Source: Nocardia flavorosea NBRC 108225 (lineage in GTDB: Bacteria > Actinomycetota > Actinomycetes > Mycobacteriales > Mycobacteriaceae). Taken from it: 64,000 bases of DNA. Numbering within the stretch: the stretch's first letter is position 1; each line of letters starts with the position of its first letter. The notes under the pieces were generated by a model that made no database searches, was not told where the DNA came from, and saw only the letters and a program-made list of their open reading frames with translations. Made by a program: the position numbers and the translations under genes. The DNA lies in NCBI RefSeq assembly GCF_001613385.1, contig NZ_BDCG01000013.1, positions 248,001 through 312,000 of the forward strand. The letters run 5' to 3'. This document shows, in pieces, positions 16,546 to 25,388 of this stretch.

Positions 16546-17400
16546 TCAGGAGTATTTGTAGAACCCCTCGCCGGTCGCGACCCCGAGCTTGCCCTTGTCG
16601 ATGTAGTTGTCCTTCAGCCATGCGGCGAGCTCGCGGGTGTCCTTGCCGGCGACGAGGATGTTGTACGGGGTGTTCAGCCCGACCACGTCGAGGATCTGGA
16701 ACGGACCCATCGGCGCACCGGTGGCGATCCGCCAGGTCTTGTCGACGGCTTCCGGTTCGGCGAAGTCGCCGGCGGCGAGTTCGATCGCGGAGTTGAGGAA
16801 CGGCACCAGCAGCGAGTTCAGGACATAGCCGGCCTTCTCCTTGTGCACCTCGATGGGGACCATGCCGATCGAGGAGGCGAAATCGACCACTGCCCGGTAG
16901 ACCTGTTTTTCGGTCCGATCGGTGCCCATGACCTCGGCGGTGTTGAATTTCCAGACGTGGTTGGCGAAATGCAGGGCCAGGAACCGGTCCGGCCGGCCGG
17001 TGAACTCGCGCATATCGCTGGGCAGCAGGGTGGAGGAGTTCGTGGCGAAGATCGTGTGGTCGGGGGCCACGGCGGCGAGCTTCTCGTAGGTCTGTCTCTT
17101 GATCTCGAGTACTTCCGGAACGGCCTCGATCACCAGGTCGGCATCCGCAACCGCAGCTGTGAGATCGCTGGTGAGGGCGATACGCGCGCGGGCCTGCTCG
17201 GTCTGCTCGGCGGTCGCGCCCATCACCTCGTCGCGGTAAGTGGCGGCGAGACCGGCAAGCCGGTCGGACGCCGCGTCCAGAGCGGCCTCGCTGATGTCGT
17301 AGGCCTGGACCGGGTATCCGTGGTAGGCGGTCTGGAAGGCGATCTGGGAGCCGAGCACCCCGGTGCCCAGGACTGTGATCGCGCGGATCTCGATGGCCAT
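16546..17400 (-). CDS. 3-hydroxyacyl-CoA dehydrogenase
   Basis: Oxidises 3-hydroxyacyl-CoA with NAD+. The 284-residue protein has a Rossmann motif VLGTGVLGSQIA (residues 9-20). The catalytic region reads FATNSSTL, then RFLALHFANHVW, whose histidine is the catalytic base. The C-terminal helical domain contains PIEVHKEKAGYVLNSLL and GAPMGPFQILDVVG. Start ATG at 17400 with AAGGAG upstream. It is divergent from the TetR gene at 17615, and a perfect 21-bp palindrome lies between them, so the TetR protein probably represses it. Substrate chain length is unknown. Confidence 0.9.
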   Translation of the reverse strand: MAIEIRAITVLGTGVLGSQIAFQTAYHGYPVQAYDISEAALDAASDRLAGLAATYRDEVMGATAEQTEQARARIALTSDLTAAVADADLVIEAVPEVLEIKRQTYEKLAAVAPDHTIFATNSSTLLPSDMREFTGRPDRFLALHFANHVWKFNTAEVMGTDRTEKQVYRAVVDFASSIGMVPIEVHKEKAGYVLNSLLVPFLNSAIELAAGDFAEPEAVDKTWRIATGAPMGPFQILDVVGLNTPYNILVAGKDTRELAAWLKDNYIDKGKLGVATGEGFYKYS

Positions 17401-17565
17401 CGTGTTCTCCTTACCGGTCGATCGACGGGCTTTCGGGACAATCACGGGGCATACGTACACCAGTAGACCAGGATCGGCGGAGGCGGCGCCGGGTCCTGAA
17501 GACCCGAGCGTTTGCGATCGCGTAACGACTGTCGCGGTATGCGACAGCCAGGGGTTTCAATCAGC

Positions 17566-17586
17566 ATTTCAATCACTGATTGAAAT
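17566..17586. promoter_or_regulatory. Perfect 21-bp palindrome, TetR operator
   Basis: ATTTCAATCA-C-TGATTGAAAT is perfectly symmetric around the C at 17576. A further half-site, GTTTCAATCA, lies at 17554-17563. The palindrome ends 28 bp before the TetR ATG and lies in the divergent promoter gap with the 3-hydroxyacyl-CoA dehydrogenase. Sequences of this TTCAATCA type are common operators for TetR regulators of fatty-acid genes. Confidence 0.75.
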
Positions 17587-17614
17587 TTGCCCGGCGCGGT
17601 GGTTCACTACGCGT

Positions 17615-18193
17615 ATGCCCCAGAACGTCTCGGCCGCCACCCGGGAACGCTTGCTCACGGCCGCCGAAAAGCTCCTGCTGACCGAACGCTACGACGAGGT
17701 CTCGGTGCGTCGCATCTGCGCCGAGGCGGGCGCCAACGCCGCGGCCGTCCACTACCACTTCGGCTCCAAAGAGGCCCTGCTCGCGGCACTGCTGGAAGAT
17801 CGGCTCGGCGCACTGTGGGCAGACCGGCTGGCCGAGGCCACCGCCGCACCGCGCGCGGTCGCCGAGATCGTGGACGCGGTCCTCGCACCCTTCACCGATC
17901 TGGCGGCCGACCCGCTGGGCCGGCTGCATCTGCGGCTGCTCGCACAATGCGTTATCGGCCGGCAGGTCCTGCACTGGCAGCAGCAGTGGTTCCGCATCGA
18001 TTCCTGGTCCGGACTACTTCCACAGGTCGACGAACGCGAGAGCCGGTACCGCTGGATGCTCGCCTTCGACCTGATCATCATGCGTTTCGGCGCCGCGGCC
18101 GCCGAAGACCGGCCGCTCTCCCCGCACACCGCGGCAACCCTGCGCGATTTCGTCGTCGCCGGGCTCACCGCACCGACCGGAGACAACCGATGA
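17615..18193 (+). CDS. TetR-family regulator, probably of lipid metabolism
   Basis: From the ATG at 17615 the protein has 192 residues. The N-terminal helix-turn-helix spans ATRERLLTAAEKLLL to ANAAAVHYHFGSKEALLAAL. The C-terminal domain resembles the DUF-type TetR C-terminal domains (WFRIDSWSGLLPQVDERE). It is followed after 64 bp by an old-yellow-enzyme gene and is divergent from a 3-hydroxyacyl-CoA dehydrogenase. The palindrome at 17566-17586 is its probable operator. The frame extends upstream to 17363, but that part has no homology and crosses the operator. Confidence 0.88.
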   Translation: MPQNVSAATRERLLTAAEKLLLTERYDEVSVRRICAEAGANAAAVHYHFGSKEALLAALLEDRLGALWADRLAEATAAPRAVAEIVDAVLAPFTDLAADPLGRLHLRLLAQCVIGRQVLHWQQQWFRIDSWSGLLPQVDERESRYRWMLAFDLIIMRFGAAAAEDRPLSPHTAATLRDFVVAGLTAPTGDNR

Positions 18194-18257
18194 GGCGAAA
18201 TCTCCACCCTCGCCACGGCCTCCGCGAACCGCACATACCAGCCACCAAGGAGTCACG

Positions 18258-19454
18258 GTGACCGACGTATTCGCCCCCACCACCCTGGGCCCACTCACCC
18301 TGCGCAACCGGGTGATCAAGGCCGCGACCTTCGAGGGACGCACCCCCGACGCACTGGTCACCGACGATCTCATCGAATTCCATCGCGAGGTGGCCGCCGG
18401 CGGGGTCGCGATGACGACGGTGGCCTACTGCGCGGTCGCTCCCGGCGGCCGCACCGACCGGCACCAGATCTACATGCGCCCCGAAGCCGTCCCCGGCCTG
18501 CGCCGGCTCACCGATGCGGTCCATGCCGAGGGCGCGGCGGCCAGTGCGCAGATCGGGCACGCCGGACCGGTCGCCAATGCCGCCTCCAACCGCGTCCCGG
18601 CGGTGGCACCGAGCCGGTTCTTCAGCCCGCTCGGTATGGCCCCGATGAAGGTGCCGACCATCGGCGAGATCGGTGAACTCGTCGCCGCCCACGCCGATGC
18701 GGCGAAACTCGCGGTCGAATCCGGATTCGACGCGGTGGAAATCCATTTCGGGCACAACTATCTGGCGAGTTCGTTCCTGAGCCCGATATTGAACCGGCGC
18801 AAGGATGTCTACGGCGGCTCGCTCGAGAACCGGGCCCGGTTCGCCCGCGAAATCGCCCGCGCGGTACGCGAAGCGGTCGGCGATCGGGTCGCGGTGACCG
18901 CGAAACTGAATATGGAGGACGGGATCCGGGGCGGTTTCTCGCTCCCGGAATCGCTGCAGGTGGCTTCCTGGCTGGAGGCCGACGATGCCCTCGACGCCTT
19001 GGAACTCACCGCGGGCAGTTCGCTGCTGAATCCGATGCTGCTGTTCCACGGCGATGCACCGCGCCGGGAGTTCGCGAAAACACTGCCGGCGCCGACGCGG
19101 TGGGGTTTCCGGATGGTCGGTAAGGCATTCCTGCGCGAATATCCGTATGAGAAGGCGTATCTGCTCGAGCGGGCCCGGCAGTTCCGTCGTGAATTGTCCA
19201 TGCCGCTGGTACTGCTGGGCGGGATCACCGATCTGGAGTCGATGCAGCTGGCGATGGCGGAGGGGTTCGAGTTCGTCGCCATGGGCCGGGCACTGCTACG
19301 GGAACCGGACCTGTTGCGGCGTATCCAGTCCGATGCCGCCACCGAATCGGCCTGCGTGCATTGCAACGAATGTATGCCGACGATCTACAGTCGCACCCGG
19401 TGCGTGCTACGGCTCGATCCGCCGAAGCCTCTGACCGCCGACAAGACGGGTTAA
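18258..19454 (+). CDS. NADH:flavin oxidoreductase (old yellow enzyme family)
   Basis: FMN-dependent reductase of activated C=C bonds. The GTG start follows AAGGAG. The 398-residue barrel shows LRNRVIKAATFEGRTPDAL, the substrate-binding region SAQIGHAGP, and EIHFGHNYLASSFLSP with the usual ENRARFAREI helix. FMN phosphate is held by the LLGGITD and FVAMGRALLREP loops. The C-terminal CVHCNECMP keeps cysteines that bind a 4Fe-4S cluster in larger 2,4-dienoyl-CoA reductases, but the large second domain of those enzymes is missing. It is likely cotranscribed with the TetR gene. The substrate may be an unsaturated acyl-CoA or enone. Confidence 0.88.
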   Translation: MTDVFAPTTLGPLTLRNRVIKAATFEGRTPDALVTDDLIEFHREVAAGGVAMTTVAYCAVAPGGRTDRHQIYMRPEAVPGLRRLTDAVHAEGAAASAQIGHAGPVANAASNRVPAVAPSRFFSPLGMAPMKVPTIGEIGELVAAHADAAKLAVESGFDAVEIHFGHNYLASSFLSPILNRRKDVYGGSLENRARFAREIARAVREAVGDRVAVTAKLNMEDGIRGGFSLPESLQVASWLEADDALDALELTAGSSLLNPMLLFHGDAPRREFAKTLPAPTRWGFRMVGKAFLREYPYEKAYLLERARQFRRELSMPLVLLGGITDLESMQLAMAEGFEFVAMGRALLREPDLLRRIQSDAATESACVHCNECMPTIYSRTRCVLRLDPPKPLTADKTG

Positions 19455-19473
19455 CAGACACCTGTTGAATGTG

Positions 19474-19487
19474 CCGTTGTTCAACGG
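19474..19487. promoter_or_regulatory. Short palindrome upstream of the His/Gly-rich peptide gene
   Basis: CCGTTG-TT-CAACGG, preceded by another GTTGAA half-site at about 19463. It lies about 90 bp upstream of the peptide start. It could be a repressor site, but its short arms leave chance as an explanation. Confidence 0.25.
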
Positions 19488-19577
19488 TATGGTTCGGGTT
19501 ATCGAAATCGCGCGTCCCACAGTGCGATTGCCCGTACAGCACCCGCCGCGGCGGGGCAAACGATAGAGGACCGAACC

Positions 19578-19943
19578 ATGCGCCGTAGTTCACGCACCCA
19601 CCGCTTCGTCACCCGTATCGCCGCCACCGCCGTGATCGCGGTGGCACCGCTGGCCGTCACCGCCGCCCCGGCCCTGGCCGATCCGGTGGCGGTCACGGCG
19701 AGCAGCGAGGCCGAAGATGTCAGTCGTCCCGGCCGCCACGGTCACGGTTACGGGCACGGTCACGGCCGGCACGATCACAGCTGGAACGGGCGGCACGGCC
19801 ACGGCGCGGGGTGGGACCGCGGCCATCGCAACCGCCACCGTCACGGCCATCCCGGCTGGAACCGCGGTTGGAACCACGGCCACGGCTTCGGCCACGGGCT
19901 GCCGCTGCACTGGTTCCTCCCGCGTACCGGCAGCGCCTTCTGA
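19578..19943 (+). CDS. Secreted His/Gly-rich small protein
   Basis: The 121-residue product begins with a clear signal peptide: RRSSRTHR, a hydrophobic core to about residue 33, and cleavage near APALADP. The mature part is short and dominated by HG, GHG and NRGW repeats (about residues 51-108), with over 20 histidines. The composition suggests binding of Ni, Zn or Cu outside the membrane, or a low-complexity envelope protein. No enzyme motif is present. AGAGGACCGAACC before the ATG serves as ribosome binding site. No metal regulator is adjacent. Confidence 0.75.
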   Translation: MRRSSRTHRFVTRIAATAVIAVAPLAVTAAPALADPVAVTASSEAEDVSRPGRHGHGYGHGHGRHDHSWNGRHGHGAGWDRGHRNRHRHGHPGWNRGWNHGHGFGHGLPLHWFLPRTGSAF

Positions 19944-19979
19944 CCTGGCCAGCGGTTCACCATTCAACGGACACCTGAG

Positions 19980-20019
19980 TGGCGGGGCGGAGCAGCCGGC
20001 GATCGGCTCCGCCCCGCCA
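19980..20019. terminator. Strong GC hairpin between convergent genes
   Basis: TGGCGGGGCGGAGC and its exact reverse complement (14 bp each) enclose a 12-base loop. The hairpin lies between the ends of the His/Gly peptide gene (plus) and gadB (minus). It lacks a T-tract but is well placed as a bidirectional transcription barrier. Confidence 0.55.
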
Positions 20020-20031
20020 CACCGGCCGAGC

Positions 20032-21474
20032 TCAGCGGCCGCCACCCACCGGCGGGTCCGCGCCCTGAACACCGATATCGGCGCCGTGCGAGAACGATGC
20101 GGATTCCGCACCCCGCTGCGGTGCCTGCTGCGCGCGGAGCCGCGGTAACGCCCGTTCGAATGCGCCGACGAGCAGATCCGCCAGGTCATGACTGAAACCG
20201 TTGCGCACCACGATGCGTAACACCGCCAGATCCTGCCGGTCGGCCGGGAAGGTGTAGGCGGGGACCAGCCAGCCTTGTTCACGTAGCGCCGCGGAGACAT
20301 CGAACACCGAATACCCGGTCTCCTCCGGCGCCAGTGTGAAGGCGAAAACCGGGAGCTGGCGGCCGTCGGTGATCAGCCGGAACGGGCCCAGCTGCGCGAT
20401 CCGGTCGGCGAGCGCCGCGGCAACTTCCCGGGAGTAACCCTGCACGCGTTCGTAACCACGACGGCCGAGCCGCAAGAACGTGTAGTACTGCGCCACCACC
20501 TGCGCGCCGGGCCGGGAGAAATTCAGCGCGAAGGTCGGCATCTGACCACCCAGGTAGTTGACCCGGAACACCAGTTCGTCCGGCAGCGCCGCGGCATCCC
20601 GCCACAGCACCCAGCCCACGCCCGGATAGACCAGCCCGTATTTGTGCCCCGAGGTATTGATCGAGGCCACTCGCGCCAACCGGAAATCCCATTCCAGATC
20701 CGGATCGCAGAACGGGGCGAACATGGCGCCCGAGGCGCCGTCCACATGCACCGGAACATCCCAGCCGCTTTCGTCGCGCAGCCGGTCCAGTGCCGCGCAG
20801 ATCTCGGCGACCGGTTCGTAACTACCGTCGAATGTGGAGCCGAGCACCGCGACCACTCCGATGGTGTTCTCGTCGCAGTGTGCCGCCGCCTCGTCGGCCG
20901 TCAGATGAAACCGCTCCCCCGACATCGGCACGAGCCGTGCTTCGACATCCCAGTACTCGGCGAACTTCTCCCAGCACACCTGGACATTGCTGCCCATCAC
21001 CAGATTGGGCCGGTCCTCCGGTTGCCCGGCCGCGCGCCGCCGCCGCTGCCACCGTCGCTTCAACGCCAGCCCGGCGAGCATGCACGCCTCACTCGAACCA
21101 GTCGTCGAACAACCGACGGCATGGTCGGGGTCCTCGGCATGCCAGAGGTCGGCGAGTATCCGCACACACCGCTGTTCGAGCTCCGCGGTGCGCGGGTATT
21201 CGTCTTTGTCGATCATGTTCTTGTCGAAACATTCACTCATCAGCGTCTGCGCCGCCGGTTCCATCCAGGTGGTGACGAAAGTCGCCAGATTGAGCCGGGC
21301 GTTACCGTCGAGCAAAAGTTCGTCGTGCACGATCTGGTAGGCGGTATCACTGTCGATTTCGTCGGCGGGTAGCCGGTTACGCGGTACCTCGAGCGGTTCG
21401 CGTGTGAAGACCGGGTTCACCGCGACCCGGTCACGATCGTTGTCCGGCGAATGCGCCGGATGCGTCAGCGCCAT
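20032..21474 (-). CDS. gadB: Glutamate decarboxylase
   Basis: PLP enzyme converting glutamate to GABA and CO2, often for acid resistance. The 480-residue protein begins about where the family does. The PLP lysine is in NTSGHKYGLVYPGVGW (about residue 275). Upstream it has STTGSSEACMLAGLA for the phosphate and HVDGASGAMFAPF, whose aspartate holds the pyridine nitrogen. DxxTAYQIVHDELLLDGNARLNLATF matches the N-terminal GadB block. No GABA antiporter gene is adjacent in this window. The C-terminal tail is Gly/Pro-rich and longer than usual. Confidence 0.93.
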   Translation of the reverse strand: MALTHPAHSPDNDRDRVAVNPVFTREPLEVPRNRLPADEIDSDTAYQIVHDELLLDGNARLNLATFVTTWMEPAAQTLMSECFDKNMIDKDEYPRTAELEQRCVRILADLWHAEDPDHAVGCSTTGSSEACMLAGLALKRRWQRRRRAAGQPEDRPNLVMGSNVQVCWEKFAEYWDVEARLVPMSGERFHLTADEAAAHCDENTIGVVAVLGSTFDGSYEPVAEICAALDRLRDESGWDVPVHVDGASGAMFAPFCDPDLEWDFRLARVASINTSGHKYGLVYPGVGWVLWRDAAALPDELVFRVNYLGGQMPTFALNFSRPGAQVVAQYYTFLRLGRRGYERVQGYSREVAAALADRIAQLGPFRLITDGRQLPVFAFTLAPEETGYSVFDVSAALREQGWLVPAYTFPADRQDLAVLRIVVRNGFSHDLADLLVGAFERALPRLRAQQAPQRGAESASFSHGADIGVQGADPPVGGGR

Positions 21475-21808
21475 GGAAACCTCTGGGTTATCGGCGCGCC
21501 TCCGGCGCGCGGGTCCGGCCCCTCCCCTGTGGTGCCCCGGGTGGGCATGCGTGGAGTATGCCCTGGTCAAAGGTGTTGTGGGCGGAGCGCCGCTGAACTC
21601 GGCGAGCCCGTTGCCCGGTGCACGTACCGAACCGGAATACATGGGTGCGTTCTGCTGCGGAATCGGCGAGCGAGGGTTAGGTTCGGCAGTGGACCGGGCT
21701 CCCGTGCTTCATCCGGACCCGGCAGTACGGTTCGACGGCCCAGGCCGTGCCCGACGCCCGGTCCCGGCGTTCCTCCGATATCCGCATTCGGCCGAGAAGG
21801 AGATCCGC
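21475..21808. other. Divergent intergenic region between gadB and a VOC gene
   Basis: Contains the 5' region of gadB, with GCGCGCC-TCC-GGCGCGC (21494-21510), a 7-bp inverted repeat about 20 bp upstream of its start. I see no convincing gene on either strand; the frames present are compositional shadows. Confidence 0.5.
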
Positions 21809-22231
21809 ATGAAATCCGTCAATCCGTACCTCATGTTCAACGGCAATGCCGAGGAGGCGTTCACCTTCTATCAATCCGTATTCGGCGGCGACCTCCAGCT
21901 GATCCGCTTCGGCGATATGGGAGAGGCCGAAAACCTGCCCGCCGAGGCCAAGAACCTGGTGGCGCATGTGGCCCTGCCGCTCAACGGTGTCGAACAGATA
22001 CTGATGGGCTCGGACTGCCCGCCCGGGCAGACCGTCGATATCTCCACGCGCCCGAACTTCACGGTATGTCTCGAACTCAGCGATCCGGACGAGGCGCGGC
22101 GGCTGTTCGACGCCCTCGCCGTCGGCGGAACCATCGATATGCAGCTCGCGAAAACGGAATGGACCGAACTGTTCGGCATGATGACCGACCGGTTCTCCAT
22201 CCCGTGGATGTTCGACTTCGGCGGACAGTAG
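21809..22231 (+). CDS. VOC-superfamily (PhnB/glyoxalase-like) protein
   Basis: The 140-residue protein starts after AAGGAG. It has the PhnB-type beginning NPYLMFNGNAEEAFTFYQSVFGG and the second repeat LELSDPDEARRLFDALAVGG. It ends MMTDRFSIPWMFDFGG, as in PhnB-like relatives of 3-demethylubiquinone-9 methyltransferase-like proteins. Such proteins are dimeric and sometimes metal-binding; the substrate is rarely known. It converges with the next gene, with only two bases between stops. Confidence 0.85.
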   Translation: MKSVNPYLMFNGNAEEAFTFYQSVFGGDLQLIRFGDMGEAENLPAEAKNLVAHVALPLNGVEQILMGSDCPPGQTVDISTRPNFTVCLELSDPDEARRLFDALAVGGTIDMQLAKTEWTELFGMMTDRFSIPWMFDFGGQ

Positions 22232-22233
22232 TC

Positions 22234-23844
22234 CTACCCGGAACCGCCGAAACCGCGCATCGCCAGGGCGATCCGGCCGCCCACCGGAATACGGAACACC
22301 TCCGGTAGCCACGGGGCCCGGCGATGATGCGGACGGCTGCGGTTGACCCAGAGCGGATTGGATTCGTCCCGCCGGTAGACCGCCAGCTGCCCGGCCACGG
22401 AAAAGCGCAGATGGGTCGCGCTGCCGATCACCTCACCGTCGGCGGCGAGCGCCTCCGGCTCGGGTAGCTGCACATGCAACTCGGGCAGCTGGCGTTCGCC
22501 GTACACCCGGCTGTGCCCGATCGCGGCCGATACCAGCGCGACTACCGCGCGTGTCCGTGACCACCGCAGATCGGCGCGTAGCCAGCGCACATCCAGCAGG
22601 CCGGAATCGAGCCGGTCCCGGAACGCCGGCACCGCACCGTGCGGATGATAGGGGCCGTTGCCGACGAACAGGAACCACACCCGCTGCCAGCGACCGTCCA
22701 GGAAGATTTCGATGGGTTCGGCGCGGCGCAGGGTGACCACGAGCGCCGCGGCGAAGGCCGGCCATTTACCCCACCGCTTCTGCCACTTCTCCCGCAGACG
22801 GACCAGGTCCGGGTAAGACCCGAGACTGAAGGTATTGATCAGATGCCGTGTGCGGGTGCCATTTTCGTCCCCGTACTCGACGGCGGCGATATCGACCGCC
22901 ACGGCCTCGCCGACACCGGTCGCGTCGATCACTTCACGCAGATCGTAGACACCCAGATCGCGGGCGAAATGGTTGAGGGTTCCGGTGGGGATCACCACCA
23001 GCGGCAGGTCCTTGCGGAGCGCGAAGGCGGCCACGGCCGCCACGGTGCCGTCCCCGCCGGCCACACCGACCGCCTGTACCGGCTCCTGCTGCGCGTCCAC
23101 GACCTGTGCCAACTGCACGGCGCAATCCACGTCCGGGCGGGTCCGCACTACCGTCGCCGCGGGCAGGGCGGCGGCGATATCGTCGGTGGGATCGTAGTTC
23201 GCGTCCCCGGAGACCGGGTTGACCATCACGATCAGCCCCTTGCCGTCCGCGAGGACAGGTACTTCGGGGACGATGCCCGCCCGCGCCTCGTCGGATTCGC
23301 GCACCGGCCACCAGCGCCGGGTGGCCAGGGCGATCCCGGAGCCGACGGCCGCGCCGACCAGTACATCCGAACCCCAGTGCACACCGGTGTGCACCCGTGA
23401 GTAGGCGACGGCCGCCGCCACCGGCGCCACGAACAGCGCGGTACGCGGGCTCTCCATCGCCACCGCCGTGGCGAACGCGGCGGCGCTGGCGCTGTGCCCG
23501 GAGGGGAAGGACGAGGAGGTCGGCGCCGGTACCAGCCGCCGATGCGCGGGCATCAGTTCGGCGGCCGGCCGGCGACGTGCGAAAACGGATTTGAGCACCA
23601 CGTTCGTCACGAAGCTCGCCCCGGCCACCGAGGCGATCCCACGCACCGCGGCCCGCCGCGGCGACCCGCTACGCGAAGCCAGCACCCCCGCAAGAGCCAT
23701 CCACAGGACACCGTGATCGGCGCCCGAGGTGAGCCGCAGCAGACCCATATCGGCCTTCGAGGCCGGTAGCGCCGCCACCGTATCGCCCACCGCGCGATCG
23801 ATCCGGCCGATCCTGCGGAACCTACGGCCCGTCCACCTACTCAC
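22234..23844 (-). CDS. PAP2 phosphatase fused to a diacylglycerol kinase-like domain
   Basis: Two-domain membrane-associated lipid enzyme of about 536 residues. The N-terminal PAP2 acid phosphatase has the three signature blocks: KSVFARRRP, PSGHSASAA and SRVHTGVHWGSDVLVG. The C-terminal domain has the DAGK/sphingosine-kinase motif GVAGGDGTVAAVA and the downstream PTGTLNHFARDLGV. It could dephosphorylate and rephosphorylate undecaprenyl or diacylglycerol lipids. The start is uncertain. A GTG at 23934 directly follows the msrA stop, but conserved sequence begins later, so the GTG at 23844 is used. Confidence 0.85.
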   Translation of the reverse strand: MSRWTGRRFRRIGRIDRAVGDTVAALPASKADMGLLRLTSGADHGVLWMALAGVLASRSGSPRRAAVRGIASVAGASFVTNVVLKSVFARRRPAAELMPAHRRLVPAPTSSSFPSGHSASAAAFATAVAMESPRTALFVAPVAAAVAYSRVHTGVHWGSDVLVGAAVGSGIALATRRWWPVRESDEARAGIVPEVPVLADGKGLIVMVNPVSGDANYDPTDDIAAALPAATVVRTRPDVDCAVQLAQVVDAQQEPVQAVGVAGGDGTVAAVAAFALRKDLPLVVIPTGTLNHFARDLGVYDLREVIDATGVGEAVAVDIAAVEYGDENGTRTRHLINTFSLGSYPDLVRLREKWQKRWGKWPAFAAALVVTLRRAEPIEIFLDGRWQRVWFLFVGNGPYHPHGAVPAFRDRLDSGLLDVRWLRADLRWSRTRAVVALVSAAIGHSRVYGERQLPELHVQLPEPEALAADGEVIGSATHLRFSVAGQLAVYRRDESNPLWVNRSRPHHRRAPWLPEVFRIPVGGRIALAMRGFGGSG

Positions 23845-23934
23845 CCGGCCGACACTACCCAGCGCATGCCCACCCCCGCGACTCCACGGGGTATCAGCGG
23901 ATTCACCGGCCGGGCAGCGGAACTCGGTCCGCAC

Positions 23935-24444
23935 CTATGCCGTGGACCGCCGCGGCAGCTTCCAGCCGGGGCGGGGGAAATGGCAGGTGTAACCGTTGGG
24001 GAAAGTCTGCAGGTAGTCCTGGTGCTCGGGTTCGGCCTCCCAGAACTCGACCGCCGGCGATACCTCGGTGACGACCTTGCCCGGCCACAGCCCGGAATCC
24101 TCGACATCGGCGATCGTTTCGAGCGCGACCCGCTTCTGCTCGTCGTCGAGATAGAAAATCTCGGAGCGGTAGCTGGTGCCGATATCGTTGCCCTGGCGAT
24201 CCTTCGTGGTCGGGTCGTGGATCTGGAAGAAGAATTCCAGCAGCGCCCGGTAGTCGGTCTGCGCCGGGTCGTAGACGATCTCGACCGCTTCGGCATGGCC
24301 GGGGTGGTTGCGGTAGGTGGGGTGATCGTTCTGTCCGCCGGTGTACCCGACCCGGGTATCGAGCACCCCCGGCTGCTTACGGATCAGCTCCTGCATACCC
24401 CAGAAGCACCCACCGGCCAGGATCGCCTTACGCGTTTCGGTCAC
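23935..24444 (-). CDS. msrA: Peptide-methionine (S)-S-oxide reductase
   Basis: Repairs oxidised methionine. The 169-residue protein contains the catalytic motif GGCFWGMQE (residues 11-19), with the nucleophilic cysteine, followed by GYTGG and HAEAVEIVYDP. It ends PNGYTCHFPRPGW; the cysteine in that tail may resolve the disulfide. GTG start with GGAGGA upstream. The downstream PAP2/DAGK frame opens right at its stop, so the two may be cotranscribed. Confidence 0.95.
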   Translation of the reverse strand: MTETRKAILAGGCFWGMQELIRKQPGVLDTRVGYTGGQNDHPTYRNHPGHAEAVEIVYDPAQTDYRALLEFFFQIHDPTTKDRQGNDIGTSYRSEIFYLDDEQKRVALETIADVEDSGLWPGKVVTEVSPAVEFWEAEPEHQDYLQTFPNGYTCHFPRPGWKLPRRSTA

Positions 24445-24572
24445 GCTTCCTCCTTCGTCCCCCCACATTATGCGTCCCCGGTACAACGCCGTAGGCAGCC
24501 GGGAAAGTCCCCGGACGGGACCGGCGCACGTCCGCCGCACCGTGTCCATCAGGCGTCGCTGTGCTGTGCAGG

Positions 24573-25388
24573 TCAGGTCCGCTGCGCTGTGACCAGCAGA
24601 TACTCCCATTCCATCCGCCCACCGCCGAGGTCGAACGCGGCCGCGAGATCGGTGAGGTCACGGTCGAGCTGCCCGGCGCGTTCCGGCTCACCGGCCAAGG
24701 ACCTGTAGACGGCGATGGTGGGCCCGTAGTTGGTTTTGAAGAAGGTGCGGAAGGCGTCGGCGTCGGCGAAGCAGTCCACGACGGCGTGCTCACGACGCAT
24801 TTCCAGCCCGCCGACCCGGTCACCGAGTAACGCGGTGACGTGCTCTTCCGACCCCCACAGCGGCGGCGGTTGCGCCCCGGCGGGCGGCGGTGGGGCGAAC
24901 GGTTTCATGGTGGCGAACATCTGCCCGATGAACCCGGCGGGTGTCCAGTTCACCAACCCGATCGAACCACCGCTTCTGGTGACCCTGACCAGTTCATCGG
25001 CGGCAGCCCGGTGCAGCGGTGCGAACATGATTCCCACACACGAGATCACCACATCGAATTCGCCGTCGGCGTAGGGCAGTGCTTCCGCGTCCGCCTGCTC
25101 CCAGCGCAGTTGCACCCCGGCCGCCGCGGCCTTGCGGCGACCGGCCTCGAACAATTCAGGGGTCAGATCACCGGCCACCACCTCGGCACCGGCGGCTGCG
25201 GCCGGTATCGCGGCGTTCCCCGTTCCGGCCGCAATATCCAGCACCTTGGTGCCCGGCCCGATCGGCGTGGCCCGGACGAGACGTTCGCCCAGTCCGGGGA
25301 TCACGTCGTCGGCGACCCGGGAGTAATCGCCGGACGCCCAGATGGCTCTGTGCTTGGCTTTCAGGTCCTCGGTTGCGGACTGTGTCAT
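24573..25388 (-). CDS. Class I SAM-dependent methyltransferase
   Basis: The 271-residue protein has motif I in KVLDIAAGTGNAAIPAA (about residues 48-64), the acidic motif II region VVAGDLTPELFEAGR and motif III-like FDVVISCVGIMFAP. This is the UbiE/type 11 methyltransferase fold. The C-terminal part is helical and variable. The substrate cannot be inferred. It is upstream of msrA on the same strand with a gap of 128 bp and divergent from the P450 gene at 25821. Confidence 0.88.
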   Translation of the reverse strand: MTQSATEDLKAKHRAIWASGDYSRVADDVIPGLGERLVRATPIGPGTKVLDIAAGTGNAAIPAAAAGAEVVAGDLTPELFEAGRRKAAAAGVQLRWEQADAEALPYADGEFDVVISCVGIMFAPLHRAAADELVRVTRSGGSIGLVNWTPAGFIGQMFATMKPFAPPPPAGAQPPPLWGSEEHVTALLGDRVGGLEMRREHAVVDCFADADAFRTFFKTNYGPTIAVYRSLAGEPERAGQLDRDLTDLAAAFDLGGGRMEWEYLLVTAQRT

